Shown one piece after another: positions 33,370-44,649 of a stretch of 64,000 nucleotides of DNA. The stretch is taken from positions 806,001-870,000 of the forward strand of contig NZ_QQOH01000001.1 of the NCBI RefSeq assembly GCF_003345655.1. Direction: 5' to 3'. The stretch comes from Motiliproteus coralliicola. GTDB lineage: Bacteria; Pseudomonadota; Gammaproteobacteria; Pseudomonadales; Balneatricaceae. A model generated the notes under the pieces. It had not been told where the DNA came from. It did no database searches and worked only from the letters and a program-made list of their open reading frames with translations. Every line of letters starts with the position of its first letter. Position 1 is the stretch's first letter. Both the position numbers and the translations under genes were made by a program.

Positions 33370-33708
33370 ATGATGCCGCAGATCTTAATCAACGAACAAC
33401 CGATCGAACTGGACGCCGAAGGCTTTCTCCGCCAGCTCGACGACTGGTCACCCGAAGTGGCCGAACAACTGGCCCAAAACGAAGGGCTAGAACTTACCCA
33501 AGAGCACTGGGAAATCATTGAGTTACTGCGTGCTTTTTATCAAGAGTTTGAGCTTTCACCGGCGATGCGAATTCTGGTCAAACAGGTTAAAAACCAGCTC
33601 GGTACGGAAAAAGGAAACAGCATGCACCTGATGCGACTATTCCCGGGCAGCCCGGCCAAGGTCGCCAGCAAAATTGCCGGCCTCCCCAAGCCTACCAACT
33701 GTCTCTAA
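33370..33708 (+). CDS. tusE: TusE/DsrC-family sulfur carrier
   Basis: A 112-residue sulfur acceptor from TusBCD. It has the family DDWSPEVAEQLAQNEGLELT and FPGSPAKVASKIAGLPKP, and the essential penultimate Cys in the terminal PTNCL. Only one C-terminal cysteine is present, so it is TusE-type rather than DsrC of sulfite reduction. Either of two adjacent ATGs (33370 or 33373) may start it; GAGGTG lies upstream. Confidence 0.95.
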   Translation: MMPQILINEQPIELDAEGFLRQLDDWSPEVAEQLAQNEGLELTQEHWEIIELLRAFYQEFELSPAMRILVKQVKNQLGTEKGNSMHLMRLFPGSPAKVASKIAGLPKPTNCL

Positions 33709-33710
33709 AC

Positions 33711-33728
33711 CCATAGCCATAGCCATAG
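33711..33728 (+). repeat. three tandem CCATAG units
   Basis: Three perfect 6-bp copies follow the tusE stop, then a degenerate GCCTAG. No function is evident. Confidence 0.6.
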
Positions 33729-33776
33729 GCCTAGCCCGACAACCCGATAACCTCAGCCGATGTGATAACCGACGCG

Positions 33777-34682
33777 ATGCCATCTCCCAAGACGATTAAA
33801 ACCCCATCAACCCGTATCGCCTTCATCGGGATCGGTTTAATGGGCCTGCCCATGGCCACAAATTTGCTCCAGGCTGGCTATCCGGTCCTGGTCTGGAACC
33901 GGACTGCTGCCAAGACCTTGCCACTTCAGGAGCTGGGCGCACAGGTTTGCGACAGCGTCGAGCACGCGATCAGCGACGCCGACATCGTTATCACCATGCT
34001 CGAAACCGGACCGGTGGTTGATCAGCTGCTATACCAGACCAAGGCGTTCCAGCAGGCTAATGCGGGTACGCTGTTCGTCGATATGAGTTCGATCGCACCA
34101 GAACTGGCTCGCCAGCACGCAGAACAGCTGCAACAGTGCCAGTTACACTACCTGGATGCACCGGTCTCGGGCGGCACGGTGGGCGCCGAACAAGCCAGCT
34201 TATCGATCATGGCCGGAGGCAGCGCTGCCGACTTTGAGCGGGCCAAGCCGATTTTTGAAGTACTGGGCACTCCTCACCATGTGGGTCCCTGCGGCACCGG
34301 CCAACTGGCCAAACTCGCCAATCAGGCGATTGTCGGGATCACCATTGGCGCTGTGTCCGAAGCCTTGCTGCTTGCCGAAGCTGGTGGTGCCGATCCCGCA
34401 GCCGTCAAAGCGGCACTGAGTGGCGGATTTGCTGCCAGTCGAATTCTCGAACTTCATGGCCAGCGCATGATCGATCGCGATTTCAAGCCCGGCGCCCGGG
34501 CACGGGTGCAACTCAAAGATATGCGCACCATCGTTACCGAAGCACGGCAGCAGGGGTTACAGCTGCCCCTGTCGGAACAAACCCTGACCGAATACCAGGC
34601 GATGATCGATGAGGGGCTAGAAGAACTCGACCATAGCGGCTTGTTCCAGCACCTGCTGAATCAACATCCCAAGCTGGCCTGA
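33777..34682 (+). CDS. glxR: tartronate-semialdehyde reductase-like dehydrogenase (GlxR/GarR type)
   Basis: A 301-residue NAD(P)-binding beta-hydroxyacid dehydrogenase. It has FIGIGLMGLPMATNLLQAGY, DAPVSGGTVGAEQASLSIM and the catalytic Lys in GQLAKLANQ. GlxR reduces tartronate semialdehyde to D-glycerate. The assignment rests on the adjacent hydroxypyruvate isomerase (49 bp downstream), the classical Hyi-GlxR pairing, and on the many Gln/Leu-rich GlxR-like C-terminal features. A GTG start 15 bp earlier is possible; neither start has a clear ribosome site. No gcl (glyoxylate carboligase) is in the window. Confidence 0.83.
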   Translation: MPSPKTIKTPSTRIAFIGIGLMGLPMATNLLQAGYPVLVWNRTAAKTLPLQELGAQVCDSVEHAISDADIVITMLETGPVVDQLLYQTKAFQQANAGTLFVDMSSIAPELARQHAEQLQQCQLHYLDAPVSGGTVGAEQASLSIMAGGSAADFERAKPIFEVLGTPHHVGPCGTGQLAKLANQAIVGITIGAVSEALLLAEAGGADPAAVKAALSGGFAASRILELHGQRMIDRDFKPGARARVQLKDMRTIVTEARQQGLQLPLSEQTLTEYQAMIDEGLEELDHSGLFQHLLNQHPKLA

Positions 34683-34730
34683 CTCGACCGCCAGCTCCGG
34701 TTTATCTGACGCCCCGAGAGAAAGCCTTCG

Positions 34731-35513
34731 ATGCCAAAATTCTGCGCCAACCTGAGCTTACTGTTTACCGAGCACCCTCTGGAACAACGCTTTCAAGCGG
34801 CAGCCGATGCCGGATTCGATGCCGTGGAGATCCAGTTCCCCTACTCGCTCAGCGCCGCTGAACTACAACAGCAGCTGCATTCGGCTAAGCAGCAACTGGT
34901 ATTGATCAACCTGCCGGCTGGGGATTGGCAGGCAGGAGAACGCGGTATCGCCTGCCTGCCGGAGCGGGATCAGGAGTTCAGAGACGGTGTGGAGCAGGCG
35001 CTGGCATATGCTATTGCGACAGGCTGCCGTCAGATCAACTGCCTGGCCGGCATTCGCCCCGCTACGTTGAGCGCTGACGCAGCCCTTGAAATCATGGCCG
35101 AGCGTTGTCGCTACGCCGCCATCAAGCTTGACCATCAGGGTATTCAGTTGAACATTGAAGCGATCAACAGCTTCGATATTCCCGGTTTCCTGATCAACAA
35201 TTCCTCTCTAGCGTTAGAATTGATCGAACGTATTGGGCAGGACAATGTCCGCCTGCAGTACGATCTGTACCATATGCACCGGATGGAAGGACCAGTATTA
35301 GAGCGACTGGCCCAACTACTGCCTAAGATCGGTCATATTCAGCTGGCGGACCACCCAGGCCGTCACGAACCCGGCACCGGTGAGATTGACTACCCCGCGC
35401 TGTTGGCCGAACTTGACCGTTTGGGGTATACGGGCCGGGTGGCGCTGGAATACAATCCCAAACAATCCACCTTGGCCGGTCTAGACTGGCTAGCCCCCTA
35501 CCGAAATGACTAG
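34731..35513 (+). CDS. hyi: hydroxypyruvate isomerase
   Basis: A 260-residue TIM-barrel enzyme interconverting hydroxypyruvate and tartronate semialdehyde. It matches E. coli Hyi closely along the chain: CANLSLLFTEHPLEQRFQAA, LPAGDWQAGERGIACLP, FRDGVEQALAYA, INCLAG, and metal/substrate residues in NIEAINSFDIPGF, YDLYHMHRMEG, HIQLADHPGRHEPGTGEIDY. It is probably co-transcribed with the preceding reductase. Confidence 0.95.
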   Translation: MPKFCANLSLLFTEHPLEQRFQAAADAGFDAVEIQFPYSLSAAELQQQLHSAKQQLVLINLPAGDWQAGERGIACLPERDQEFRDGVEQALAYAIATGCRQINCLAGIRPATLSADAALEIMAERCRYAAIKLDHQGIQLNIEAINSFDIPGFLINNSSLALELIERIGQDNVRLQYDLYHMHRMEGPVLERLAQLLPKIGHIQLADHPGRHEPGTGEIDYPALLAELDRLGYTGRVALEYNPKQSTLAGLDWLAPYRND

Positions 35514-35563
35514 GGCCCGGTGGTTCAACATTCTTTGCCGAACAGATTCCATGGAGTATCGAT

Positions 35564-36043
35564 ATGGCCGGTGAAAGCGTACTGGTAGATCAGGACAGCA
35601 GTAACGATCCACAAATGCAATGGGCAACCTTCCTATTGGCGGAGGAGCTATATGGCATCGACGTCATGCAGGTCAAAGAAGTGCTGCGATTGACCGAGAT
35701 CGCCCCGGTTCCCGGATCAGCCCACTACATTGTCGGCATCATCAACCTGCGCGGTAACGTCATCACCGTCATCGATACCCGCACCCTGTTTGGTCTGGGC
35801 CAGTGCGACCCGACCGACGACAGCCGTATCGTGGTTATCGAGCTGGAAGACCAGGTAGTAGGAATGCTGGTGGATTCGGTCGCCGAAGTGATCTACCTAC
35901 GCCAGTCGCAGATCGAACGCGCGCCCAACGTCGGCACCGACGAAAGCACCAAATTCATTCAGGGTGTCAGCTACCACAACGATGAGCTGATCATCCTGCT
36001 CGATCTGAACCGAATGATCGAAGACGACGAGCCCAGCTACTAG
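35564..36043 (+). CDS. cheW: CheW-type chemotaxis coupling protein
   Basis: A 159-residue protein with a single CheW domain: WATFLLAEELYGIDVMQVKEVLR, PGSAHYIVGIINLRGNVITVIDTR, MLVDSVAEVI. CheW bridges chemoreceptors and CheA kinase at the membrane array. GGAG lies 8 nt before the ATG. No other chemotaxis gene is in the window, so it is an orphan copy here. Confidence 0.93.
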   Translation: MAGESVLVDQDSSNDPQMQWATFLLAEELYGIDVMQVKEVLRLTEIAPVPGSAHYIVGIINLRGNVITVIDTRTLFGLGQCDPTDDSRIVVIELEDQVVGMLVDSVAEVIYLRQSQIERAPNVGTDESTKFIQGVSYHNDELIILLDLNRMIEDDEPSY

Positions 36044-36063
36044 CTCGCCAACCACGTCCGATA

Positions 36064-36096
36064 GCGCACCTTGAACCCCGCAGGGAAAGGGTGCGC
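36064..36096. terminator. GC hairpin between convergent cheW and yjbQ
   Basis: GCGCACCTT and AAGGGTGCGC can pair with one bulged G. It lies between two convergent genes, but no clear T-run follows on either strand. Confidence 0.35.
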
Positions 36097-36120
36097 CCAT
36101 TCCGTCTTGCTGCTGTCGGC

Positions 36121-36528
36121 TTAGCGCCCGATATGCACCGCAATAGAGCGTCGATGACCGCCGTGGCGGTGCTCCCAGCAAAACACGCCCTGCCAGGTAC
36201 CTAACATCAACCGGCCATTGCTGATCGGAATCGATAGGCTGGTAGCCGTCAGTGCCGCCTTGATATGAGCCGGCATATCGTCATCGCCTTCCAGGGTATG
36301 GGTATAGAGCGGGTCTCGCTCGGGCACCAGACGGTTAATCCAGTGCTCCAGATCATGACGGGCACTGGGGTCGGCATTTTCCTGAATCGTCAGGCTGGCG
36401 CTAGTATGCTGAATCAACAGGCTGCAAAGCCCCTCCTCAACGCCGCTACGGCTAACCAAGCCCTGTAGTTGATCGGTAAATTCGTACAAGCCCTGCCCGC
36501 GGGTTTGAAGCTGAAGCTGCTCGACCAT
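36121..36528 (-). CDS. yjbQ: YjbQ/UPF0047 family protein
   Basis: A 135-residue single-domain protein. The family marks are LLIQHTSASLTIQENADP (His/Thr/Ser/Asn set) and the C-terminal LGTWQGVFCWEHRHGGHRR. YjbQ proteins have weak thiamine-phosphate synthase activity; the physiological role is unclear. It starts 6 bp after the DUF1285 gene on the same strand and is the last gene of the long minus-strand run. Confidence 0.93.
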   Translation of the reverse strand: MVEQLQLQTRGQGLYEFTDQLQGLVSRSGVEEGLCSLLIQHTSASLTIQENADPSARHDLEHWINRLVPERDPLYTHTLEGDDDMPAHIKAALTATSLSIPISNGRLMLGTWQGVFCWEHRHGGHRRSIAVHIGR

Positions 36529-36534
36529 ACCCTG

Positions 36535-37125
36535 TTAACCCTCTGCGCCGTCGGTCATCAAGGAATAAAACTGCCCGTGACTGTAAACACCGATATGGTT
36601 CTTGCCATCGATATCAGCCTCTTGCGCCAGCTCCGCCAGCTGGTAGTAGACCGGTCGCGACAGCAGCGCATTGAGCTCGTCCCGCACCCTAACATAGGGT
36701 GTTAACTCCTCTCCCTGCGCGTCCTGTTCTACCCAGAGCGGGTGTTGTCCATCGACTTCGAAGCGCTCTCCCAAGTTGGTTTCAAAGACCAATCGCTGCC
36801 CGTCACCGTCGCCCTGAAGCTCCATCTGGGTGATAACGAACGGAGCATCCTCGACTCGCAGGCGCCATTTCTCCACCGGCGTAACCAAGAAGTACTCTTT
36901 TCCTTCGCAACGTAGGATCGAGGCAAACAGTTTCACCAGGGCTTCTCGCTCGAAGCGGCCGCCCTCATGGAACCATTCACCGCGGCGGTTGATAAAGATA
37001 TCGATATCACCGCTCAACTCGGGGTGCCAATCATTGACCGGGGGAAGACTGTCGGAGTTAAGATCCACCTGCCGACTGATCGCCTCACTATCAAAACTGC
37101 CCTGTTTCAAATCAAAATCTCCCAT
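36535..37125 (-). CDS. DUF1285 family protein
   Basis: A 196-residue protein matching DUF1285: SGDIDIFINRRGEWFHEGGRF, REALVKLFASILRCEG, FLVTPVEKWRLRVEDAPFVI and the DGQHPLWV block. No function is established. The frame extends to a GTG at 37164 inside the upstream radical SAM gene; the ATG at 37125 is preferred because it falls 20 bp after that gene's stop. Confidence 0.88.
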   Translation of the reverse strand: MGDFDLKQGSFDSEAISRQVDLNSDSLPPVNDWHPELSGDIDIFINRRGEWFHEGGRFEREALVKLFASILRCEGKEYFLVTPVEKWRLRVEDAPFVITQMELQGDGDGQRLVFETNLGERFEVDGQHPLWVEQDAQGEELTPYVRVRDELNALLSRPVYYQLAELAQEADIDGKNHIGVYSHGQFYSLMTDGAEG

Positions 37126-37145
37126 CGCTGTTTGCACCGAACCCT

Positions 37146-38033
37146 TTACAACCCCCGGGCCCACTCCGGCCGCAACGGCACCCGGCCCGGTTGATGAATC
37201 GCCTGGTTAATCTGGTCCAGCATCTTGGCCTTATCTCGCCCAAGAATGCCTTTGAGCACCAGATAATTGGAGGCATGATCACTGCGAAAAACCGTTTTAT
37301 TCAGCTCCAACTCGCCGATCAGTTGTTTCATCTCGTAAAACAACTCGATTTGACTCAAGGGCTCATAGTCGCCACCGAAGGCTTCTCGAAAGCGATCTTC
37401 GCCGGTTGGGAAGCTGACCACCAGCGTCGACAGGTATTCGGGCTGGGTCGCATTGGCCAGACGGGCCGAATTCAGCGCATGCTGCTGGCTATAGAGCCGC
37501 CCACCCAGGCCATTCAAGATCATCACCGAACGGCGTATACCCGCCTCGGCGAGCCGATTAAGCGCAACCTTGGTGGTCTCAAAGGTTTCGCCTTTGTCGA
37601 CCTTGGCCAGCACGGTATCGTCACCGGATTCGGCGCCGACATACAGCATATCAAGTCCTTCTCGCTGCAGGGCAGCCAGTTCGGCATCGGTCTTGTTGTT
37701 GAGATTTCTCGGTAAGCAGTAGGCCGTTACCCGCTGCAGCTCACTGAAGCTGCGGCGAAGCTGTTGCAGAATTGCCAACAATCGCCGCCCGGACAGCACC
37801 ATCGCATCGCCATCGGCGAGGAAGATCCGCCGTGTCTGCGGATAACTTCGGCCCAGTTGTTCGATCTCGGCCATCAACTCAGGCTCCGGCTTGGGCCGGA
37901 ATTTCTTCTGAGGCGCGGTGTACATTTCGCAGAACGAACACTGGTTGTAGCTGCAGCCGTTGGTTACCTGGATAATCAGCGAGCGGGCTTCACTGGGTGG
38001 TCGAAACAACGGTTCGATATAGTTCGGGTACAC
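37146..38033 (-). CDS. radical SAM protein of unknown substrate
   Basis: A 295-residue radical SAM enzyme. The cluster-binding motif reads CSYNQCSFC (C-x4-C-x2-C), one residue longer in the first gap than the textbook C-x3-C-x2-C but common in this subgroup, followed by EMYTAPQKKF. Other features are IFLADGDAMVL, YCLPRNLNNKT and MLYVGAESGDDTVLAKVDKGE (SAM-binding/GE-like). No second cluster or B12 domain is visible. It sits 36 bp after the TatD-family gene in the same direction, at the end of the housekeeping run. Confidence 0.87.
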   Translation of the reverse strand: MYPNYIEPLFRPPSEARSLIIQVTNGCSYNQCSFCEMYTAPQKKFRPKPEPELMAEIEQLGRSYPQTRRIFLADGDAMVLSGRRLLAILQQLRRSFSELQRVTAYCLPRNLNNKTDAELAALQREGLDMLYVGAESGDDTVLAKVDKGETFETTKVALNRLAEAGIRRSVMILNGLGGRLYSQQHALNSARLANATQPEYLSTLVVSFPTGEDRFREAFGGDYEPLSQIELFYEMKQLIGELELNKTVFRSDHASNYLVLKGILGRDKAKMLDQINQAIHQPGRVPLRPEWARGL

Positions 38034-38069
38034 GGCGCCTCCCGAGATAAGGGTTGTGATTGTGTGCGG

Positions 38070-38840
38070 TTAAGCCTGCTGGAACAGCTGGTTGAAATTA
38101 GCGCCTGTCTGCTCCACGACCTGATCAAAGTGTAGCCCTTTGATATCGGCGACACACTGGGCCACCTCCTTAACAAAGCACGGCTCGTTGGGGCGGCCAC
38201 GGTGCGGAACCGGGGTCAAATAGGGCGCATCGGTCTCGACCAGGAGCTTGTCCAATGGTACCTGACGTACCACCTCACGCAGATCCGCAGCATTACGGAA
38301 GGTGATGATACCGGAGAAGGAGATGTACATACCCATCTCCAGCGCCTGCTGAGCCATCTCCAGTGACTCGGTGAAACAGTGCATCACACCGCCGACCGGT
38401 CCTAAGCCTCGCTCGAGAATCCGCAGAGTATCCTGTTGCGCTGCCCGGGTATGGACGATAACCGGCTTATCGCATGCTTTAGCCACTTCAAGGTGGAGCT
38501 CAAAACTGCGCTGCTGTGATTCTGCGGTTTCACCGCGATAGTGGTAATCCAGTCCGGTTTCACCAATGGCAACAACCTTGGGTGTCTTAGCTGCTTTAAT
38601 GAGGGTGTCGCCATCGATCTGGTCAATCTCGTCGCTGAGCGGGTGAACCCCAACCGATGCCAGCACCTGCGGGTACGGTTTGATCAGATCCATCATCGAT
38701 TGCCAGCGGGCCATATCCGTACCGACACAGATAAGACCTGTTACACCCTGCTCGGCTGCCTGCTGCATCACCGGCTCAAGTGCACCGTCATAAGCTTTCA
38801 GATCCAAACGATCCAGATGGCAATGGGAGTCGATCAACAT
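38070..38840 (-). CDS. ycfH: TatD-family metal-dependent hydrolase (YcfH type)
   Basis: A 256-residue TIM-barrel hydrolase with metal ligands in LIDSHCHLD, IGETGLDYHY, VIVHTRAA, MHCFTE and VETDAPYLTP. TatD proteins act as DNases or D-aminoacyl-tRNA-like hydrolases; the specific role is unsettled. The ATG at 38840 starts directly at the barrel; an open frame runs 45 bp further upstream. Its place after holB-pilZ is the conserved YcfH location. Confidence 0.94.
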   Translation of the reverse strand: MLIDSHCHLDRLDLKAYDGALEPVMQQAAEQGVTGLICVGTDMARWQSMMDLIKPYPQVLASVGVHPLSDEIDQIDGDTLIKAAKTPKVVAIGETGLDYHYRGETAESQQRSFELHLEVAKACDKPVIVHTRAAQQDTLRILERGLGPVGGVMHCFTESLEMAQQALEMGMYISFSGIITFRNAADLREVVRQVPLDKLLVETDAPYLTPVPHRGRPNEPCFVKEVAQCVADIKGLHFDQVVEQTGANFNQLFQQA

Positions 38841-38944
38841 GGGAGGAATTTCCAACACTGATGCATCGCAAGATATGCAATGCAAAGAAATAGATAAACG
38901 GAGTCTAGCCGTAGATGACTGTATTCAATTCGCCGAGCGCTGAA

Positions 38945-39295
38945 TCACATCGTGTGGGTCAAACGGCCCGATCCGAGAGCACCGGCCAGATAGGTTTCAA
39001 TCTTACCCAACAGGGTATTGTCATCGGCACTGAGCTGAATACCGATACCCGCCTGCTTACCACCCTGGGCACCCCTTGGTGTGACCCAGATAACCTTACC
39101 GCTGACCGGCAATTTGTCCGGTTCTTCCATCAGGTCGAGCAGCATGAAGACCTCTTCGCCCAGCTGGTAGTCACGAGGCGTAGGCACAAACAGACCACCA
39201 TTTTTGATGAACGGCATATAACTGCGGTACAGGTCTTCTTTAGACTTGATGGTCAGGGATAGAATCCCATGGCTAGCGCGTGGACTTGCGGACAT
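38945..39295 (-). CDS. pilZ: PilZ-domain protein, type IV pilus biogenesis
   Basis: A 116-residue single PilZ domain (LSLTIKSKEDLYRSYMPFI, NGGLFVPTPRDYQLGEEVFM, GKVIWVTPRGAQGGKQAGIGIQL). This matches the founding PilZ located next to holB in pseudomonads, which is needed for type IV pilus assembly and lacks the c-di-GMP-binding RxxxR. No such arginine motif is visible here either. Confidence 0.93.
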   Translation of the reverse strand: MSASPRASHGILSLTIKSKEDLYRSYMPFIKNGGLFVPTPRDYQLGEEVFMLLDLMEEPDKLPVSGKVIWVTPRGAQGGKQAGIGIQLSADDNTLLGKIETYLAGALGSGRLTHTM

Positions 39296-39321
39296 CGATC
39301 ACTCTCGTGTGTCTGACCGCC

Positions 39322-42028
<2,707 letters not shown>

Positions 42029-42041
<13 letters not shown>

Positions 42042-42856
42042 CGACGGGCCTCCTCAAGCCATTGGCTGGCCAGGTCGGTCAATGGATGCAATGGGTAGCG
42101 CTGATCAGCAATGCTTTTGACCGGTAAAACACCAAAGCCGGTATTAGTCATAAACAGCCCATCCGCCTCGGCCAACTGTTCATATCGGATACGAGTTTCG
42201 TGGAGTTCAACACCAGCACCCTCGGCGGCATCCATAATGACCGAGCGAACGATGCCGGCGACACCGCAACGATCCAGTTTTGGAGTAAATAGCACACCAT
42301 TTCGGATCATAAATAGATTGCTCATGGTGCCTTCGACGACATAGCCATCCAGGTCGCAGACGATACCTTCCGGAAACTGGTCATGCCACTCACTGCGAGC
42401 CAAGACCTGCTCCAGCCGATTCATGTGTTTGATCCCCGCCAGCTGGGGGCAGAGCCCAAGCCGAGTCTGGCATCGGAACAGCTCTGCACCGTTTTCAAAC
42501 CAGTGGCCAGGATAAACAGGAGCGGGAAAGCGCTGCACTACTCGGGTCGGGCCTTGGTCGACCTGGCCCCGATAGCCACGACCGCCCTCGCCCCGGCTAA
42601 CCTGAATCTTCAGCAAACCTTCGGACTGGCCGCGACACATCTGATCTACATCGGCCCGAAGCTGCTCCAACAAACCCGCTTCGAGAATGGACAACCGCTG
42701 CAGCCCCTGCTGCATACGCTGCAGATGACGTTCAAATAGGAGTGGTCGGCCGCCGGAAAATCTCAGTGTTTCAAACAGACCATCGCCGTAACTGAAGCCA
42801 CGGTCCGTAACACCGACAACCGCACTGGGCCGGCCATTGATCAAACACTCAGACAT
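42029..42856 (-). CDS. pabC: 4-amino-4-deoxychorismate lyase
   Basis: A 275-residue fold-type IV PLP enzyme making p-aminobenzoate for folate. It shows DRGFSYGDGLFETLRFSGG, the Lys in GIKHMNRLEQVLA and VVEGTMSNLFMI. The ATG at 42856 gives the normal length. It lies 51 bp downstream of fabF, as in E. coli. Confidence 0.93.
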
Positions 42857-42907
42857 AGCGGTGACCCGCAATGATCGGAAGGCCCCTGTCGGGGCCTATG
42901 TACGCAA

Positions 42908-44149
42908 TCACGACAACCGTTTGAAGACCAAGGTGCCGTTGGTGCCACCAAAGCCGAAGGAGTTGGACATCGCCACATCGATCTCAGTTTGCTGGGCGGT
43001 GTGCGCCACATAGTTGAGATCGCAACCTTCAGAGGGGTTGTCGAGATTGATGGTCGGCGGCGCAACCTGATCACGAATGGCCAGCACACTGAAGATCGCT
43101 TCCACGGAGCCGGCCGCACCTAACAGGTGGCCGATCATCGACTTGGTCGAGCTCATGCGAACCTTGTCTGCCGCCGCTCCCAATACCTGCTTGGCGGCAT
43201 TGGATTCAGCGATATCCCCTGCCGGCGTCGAGGTACCGTGGGCATTGATATAGTCGACCTGATCCGGGTTCAGACCACTGTCATTGATCGCATTGCGCAT
43301 CGACGCCGCTGCGCCACTGCCGTCTTCCGGCGGAGCGGTCATATGATAGGCATCGCCACTCATGCCAAAACCGGCCAGTTCGGCGTAAATTTCAGCACCT
43401 CGGGCCTTGGCGTGCTCGTACTCTTCAAGCACTAGGATGCCGGCACCGTCACTGAGCACAAAGCCATCACGATCCTGGTCCCATGGACGACTGGCCGCCT
43501 GCGGCTCGTCGTTGCGGGTCGACAGCGCCCGTGCGGCTGAGAAGCCACCCAATCCCAGCGGCGTGGTGGCCATTTCCGCACCACCGGCCAACATTACATC
43601 GGCATCGCCATACGCAATCATTCGCGCGGCAGAACCGATGTTATGGGTCCCTGTGGTACAGGCGGTAACAATGGCGATATTGGGGCCTTTGAAACCGTAT
43701 TTAATCGATAGATTCCCGGCGATCATATTGATGATGCTGCCCGGAACAAAGAAAGGCGAAATCTTGCGTGGTCCGCTTTTCTCCAACAAGGTGTGGTTCT
43801 TTTCGATCATCGGCAAGCCGCCGATGCCGGAACCGATCGCTAGACCGATACGGCCTGCGTTTGCTTCGTTGACTTCAAGACCTGAATCTTCGATCGCCTG
43901 GATCCCAGCAGCCATGCCGTATTGGATGAACAGATCCATCTTACGGGCATCTTTCGGGTTCATGTACGCAGACGCATCAAAGTCTTTAACGGAACCACCA
44001 AAACGGGTGTTGTAACTGGAAACATCAAAGTGCTCAATCGGACCGATGCCGCTTTTGCCATTGACGATATTATCCCAGGTCTCTTTGACGCTGTTGCCTA
44101 CCGGGGTCAGCATCCCCAGGCCGGTGACGACAACTCTTCTCCGAGACAT
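42908..44149 (-). CDS. fabF: beta-ketoacyl-ACP synthase II
   Basis: A 413-residue condensing enzyme for chain elongation. Catalytic residues are Cys in [10 protein letters not shown], His in [11 protein letters not shown] and His in [12 protein letters not shown]. The glycine-rich [12 protein letters not shown] ends the fold. The ATG at 44149 ([12 protein letters not shown]) has GGAG about 8 nt upstream and gives exactly the E. coli length; an earlier ATG 6 nt upstream abuts the ribosome site. A hairpin plus T-run separates it from acpP. Confidence 0.97.
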   Translation of the reverse strand: MSRRRVVVTGLGMLTPVGNSVKETWDNIVNGKSGIGPIEHFDVSSYNTRFGGSVKDFDASAYMNPKDARKMDLFIQYGMAAGIQAIEDSGLEVNEANAGRIGLAIGSGIGGLPMIEKNHTLLEKSGPRKISPFFVPGSIINMIAGNLSIKYGFKGPNIAIVTACTTGTHNIGSAARMIAYGDADVMLAGGAEMATTPLGLGGFSAARALSTRNDEPQAASRPWDQDRDGFVLSDGAGILVLEEYEHAKARGAEIYAELAGFGMSGDAYHMTAPPEDGSGAAASMRNAINDSGLNPDQVDYINAHGTSTPAGDIAESNAAKQVLGAAADKVRMSSTKSMIGHLLGAAGSVEAIFSVLAIRDQVAPPTINLDNPSEGCDLNYVAHTAQQTEIDVAMSNSFGFGGTNGTLVFKRLS

Positions 44150-44180
44150 CTCCATCTCCACTATTATTTTTCTTTGTAGC

Positions 44181-44219
44181 AAATAAAAAGCCGCTCTATG
44201 CGAACCATAGCAGCGGCTT
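44181..44219 (-). terminator. terminator or attenuator between acpP and fabF
   Basis: Read on the minus strand, AAGCCGCT and AGCGGCTT pair, with an inner CTATG/CATAG extension and one bulged base, followed by TTTTTATTT. It lies 22 bp after acpP and before fabF, and would allow acpP mRNA to exceed fabF mRNA. Confidence 0.8.
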
Positions 44220-44240
44220 CAGGGAACGCTTGTTAAGCTA

Positions 44241-44474
44241 TTACTGGTTAGCTTCGACGTACTCGATAGCCAGCTTAACAGTCGTGATCTTTTCGGCTTC
44301 TTCGTCAGGAATTTCGGTTTCGAATTCCTCTTCCAGAGCCATAACAAGCTCAACGGTGTCGAGAGAGTCAGCGCCCAGATCTTCAACAAAAGAGGCTTCG
44401 CTAGTTACTTCTTCTTCCTTTACGCCCAGTTGCTCAGCAACAATCTTTTTTACGCGCTCTTCAATAGTACTCAT
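44241..44474 (-). CDS. acpP: acyl carrier protein
   Basis: A 77-residue acidic carrier. The phosphopantetheine Ser is in [18 protein letters not shown]. Sequence is near-canonical from [17 protein letters not shown] on. A good GGAAAC ribosome site precedes the ATG. It is flanked by fabG and fabF in the usual order. Confidence 0.98.
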   Translation of the reverse strand: MSTIEERVKKIVAEQLGVKEEEVTSEASFVEDLGADSLDTVELVMALEEEFETEIPDEEAEKITTVKLAIEYVEANQ

Positions 44475-44649
44475 AATGTTTCCTACTTGTTATGAACAAT
44501 TTATCCGGCAATGTTATAAAAAAATTCTGATATTTCAACACTGCCGGCGAAATAGGTCACCTTCCGCCTTGTGGCTGGATGAAGGGTGACATTATCAACA
44601 AATTCGGCAAAAAAACAATTCCCAACCCGGATAAATACCTTACTCCGGA

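Noticed and set aside
42881-42896. GGCCCC/GGGGCC hairpin between fabF and pabC considered as a terminator
   Set aside because: No T-run on the minus strand; the genes are 51 bp apart and usually co-transcribed. It may only slow transcription.
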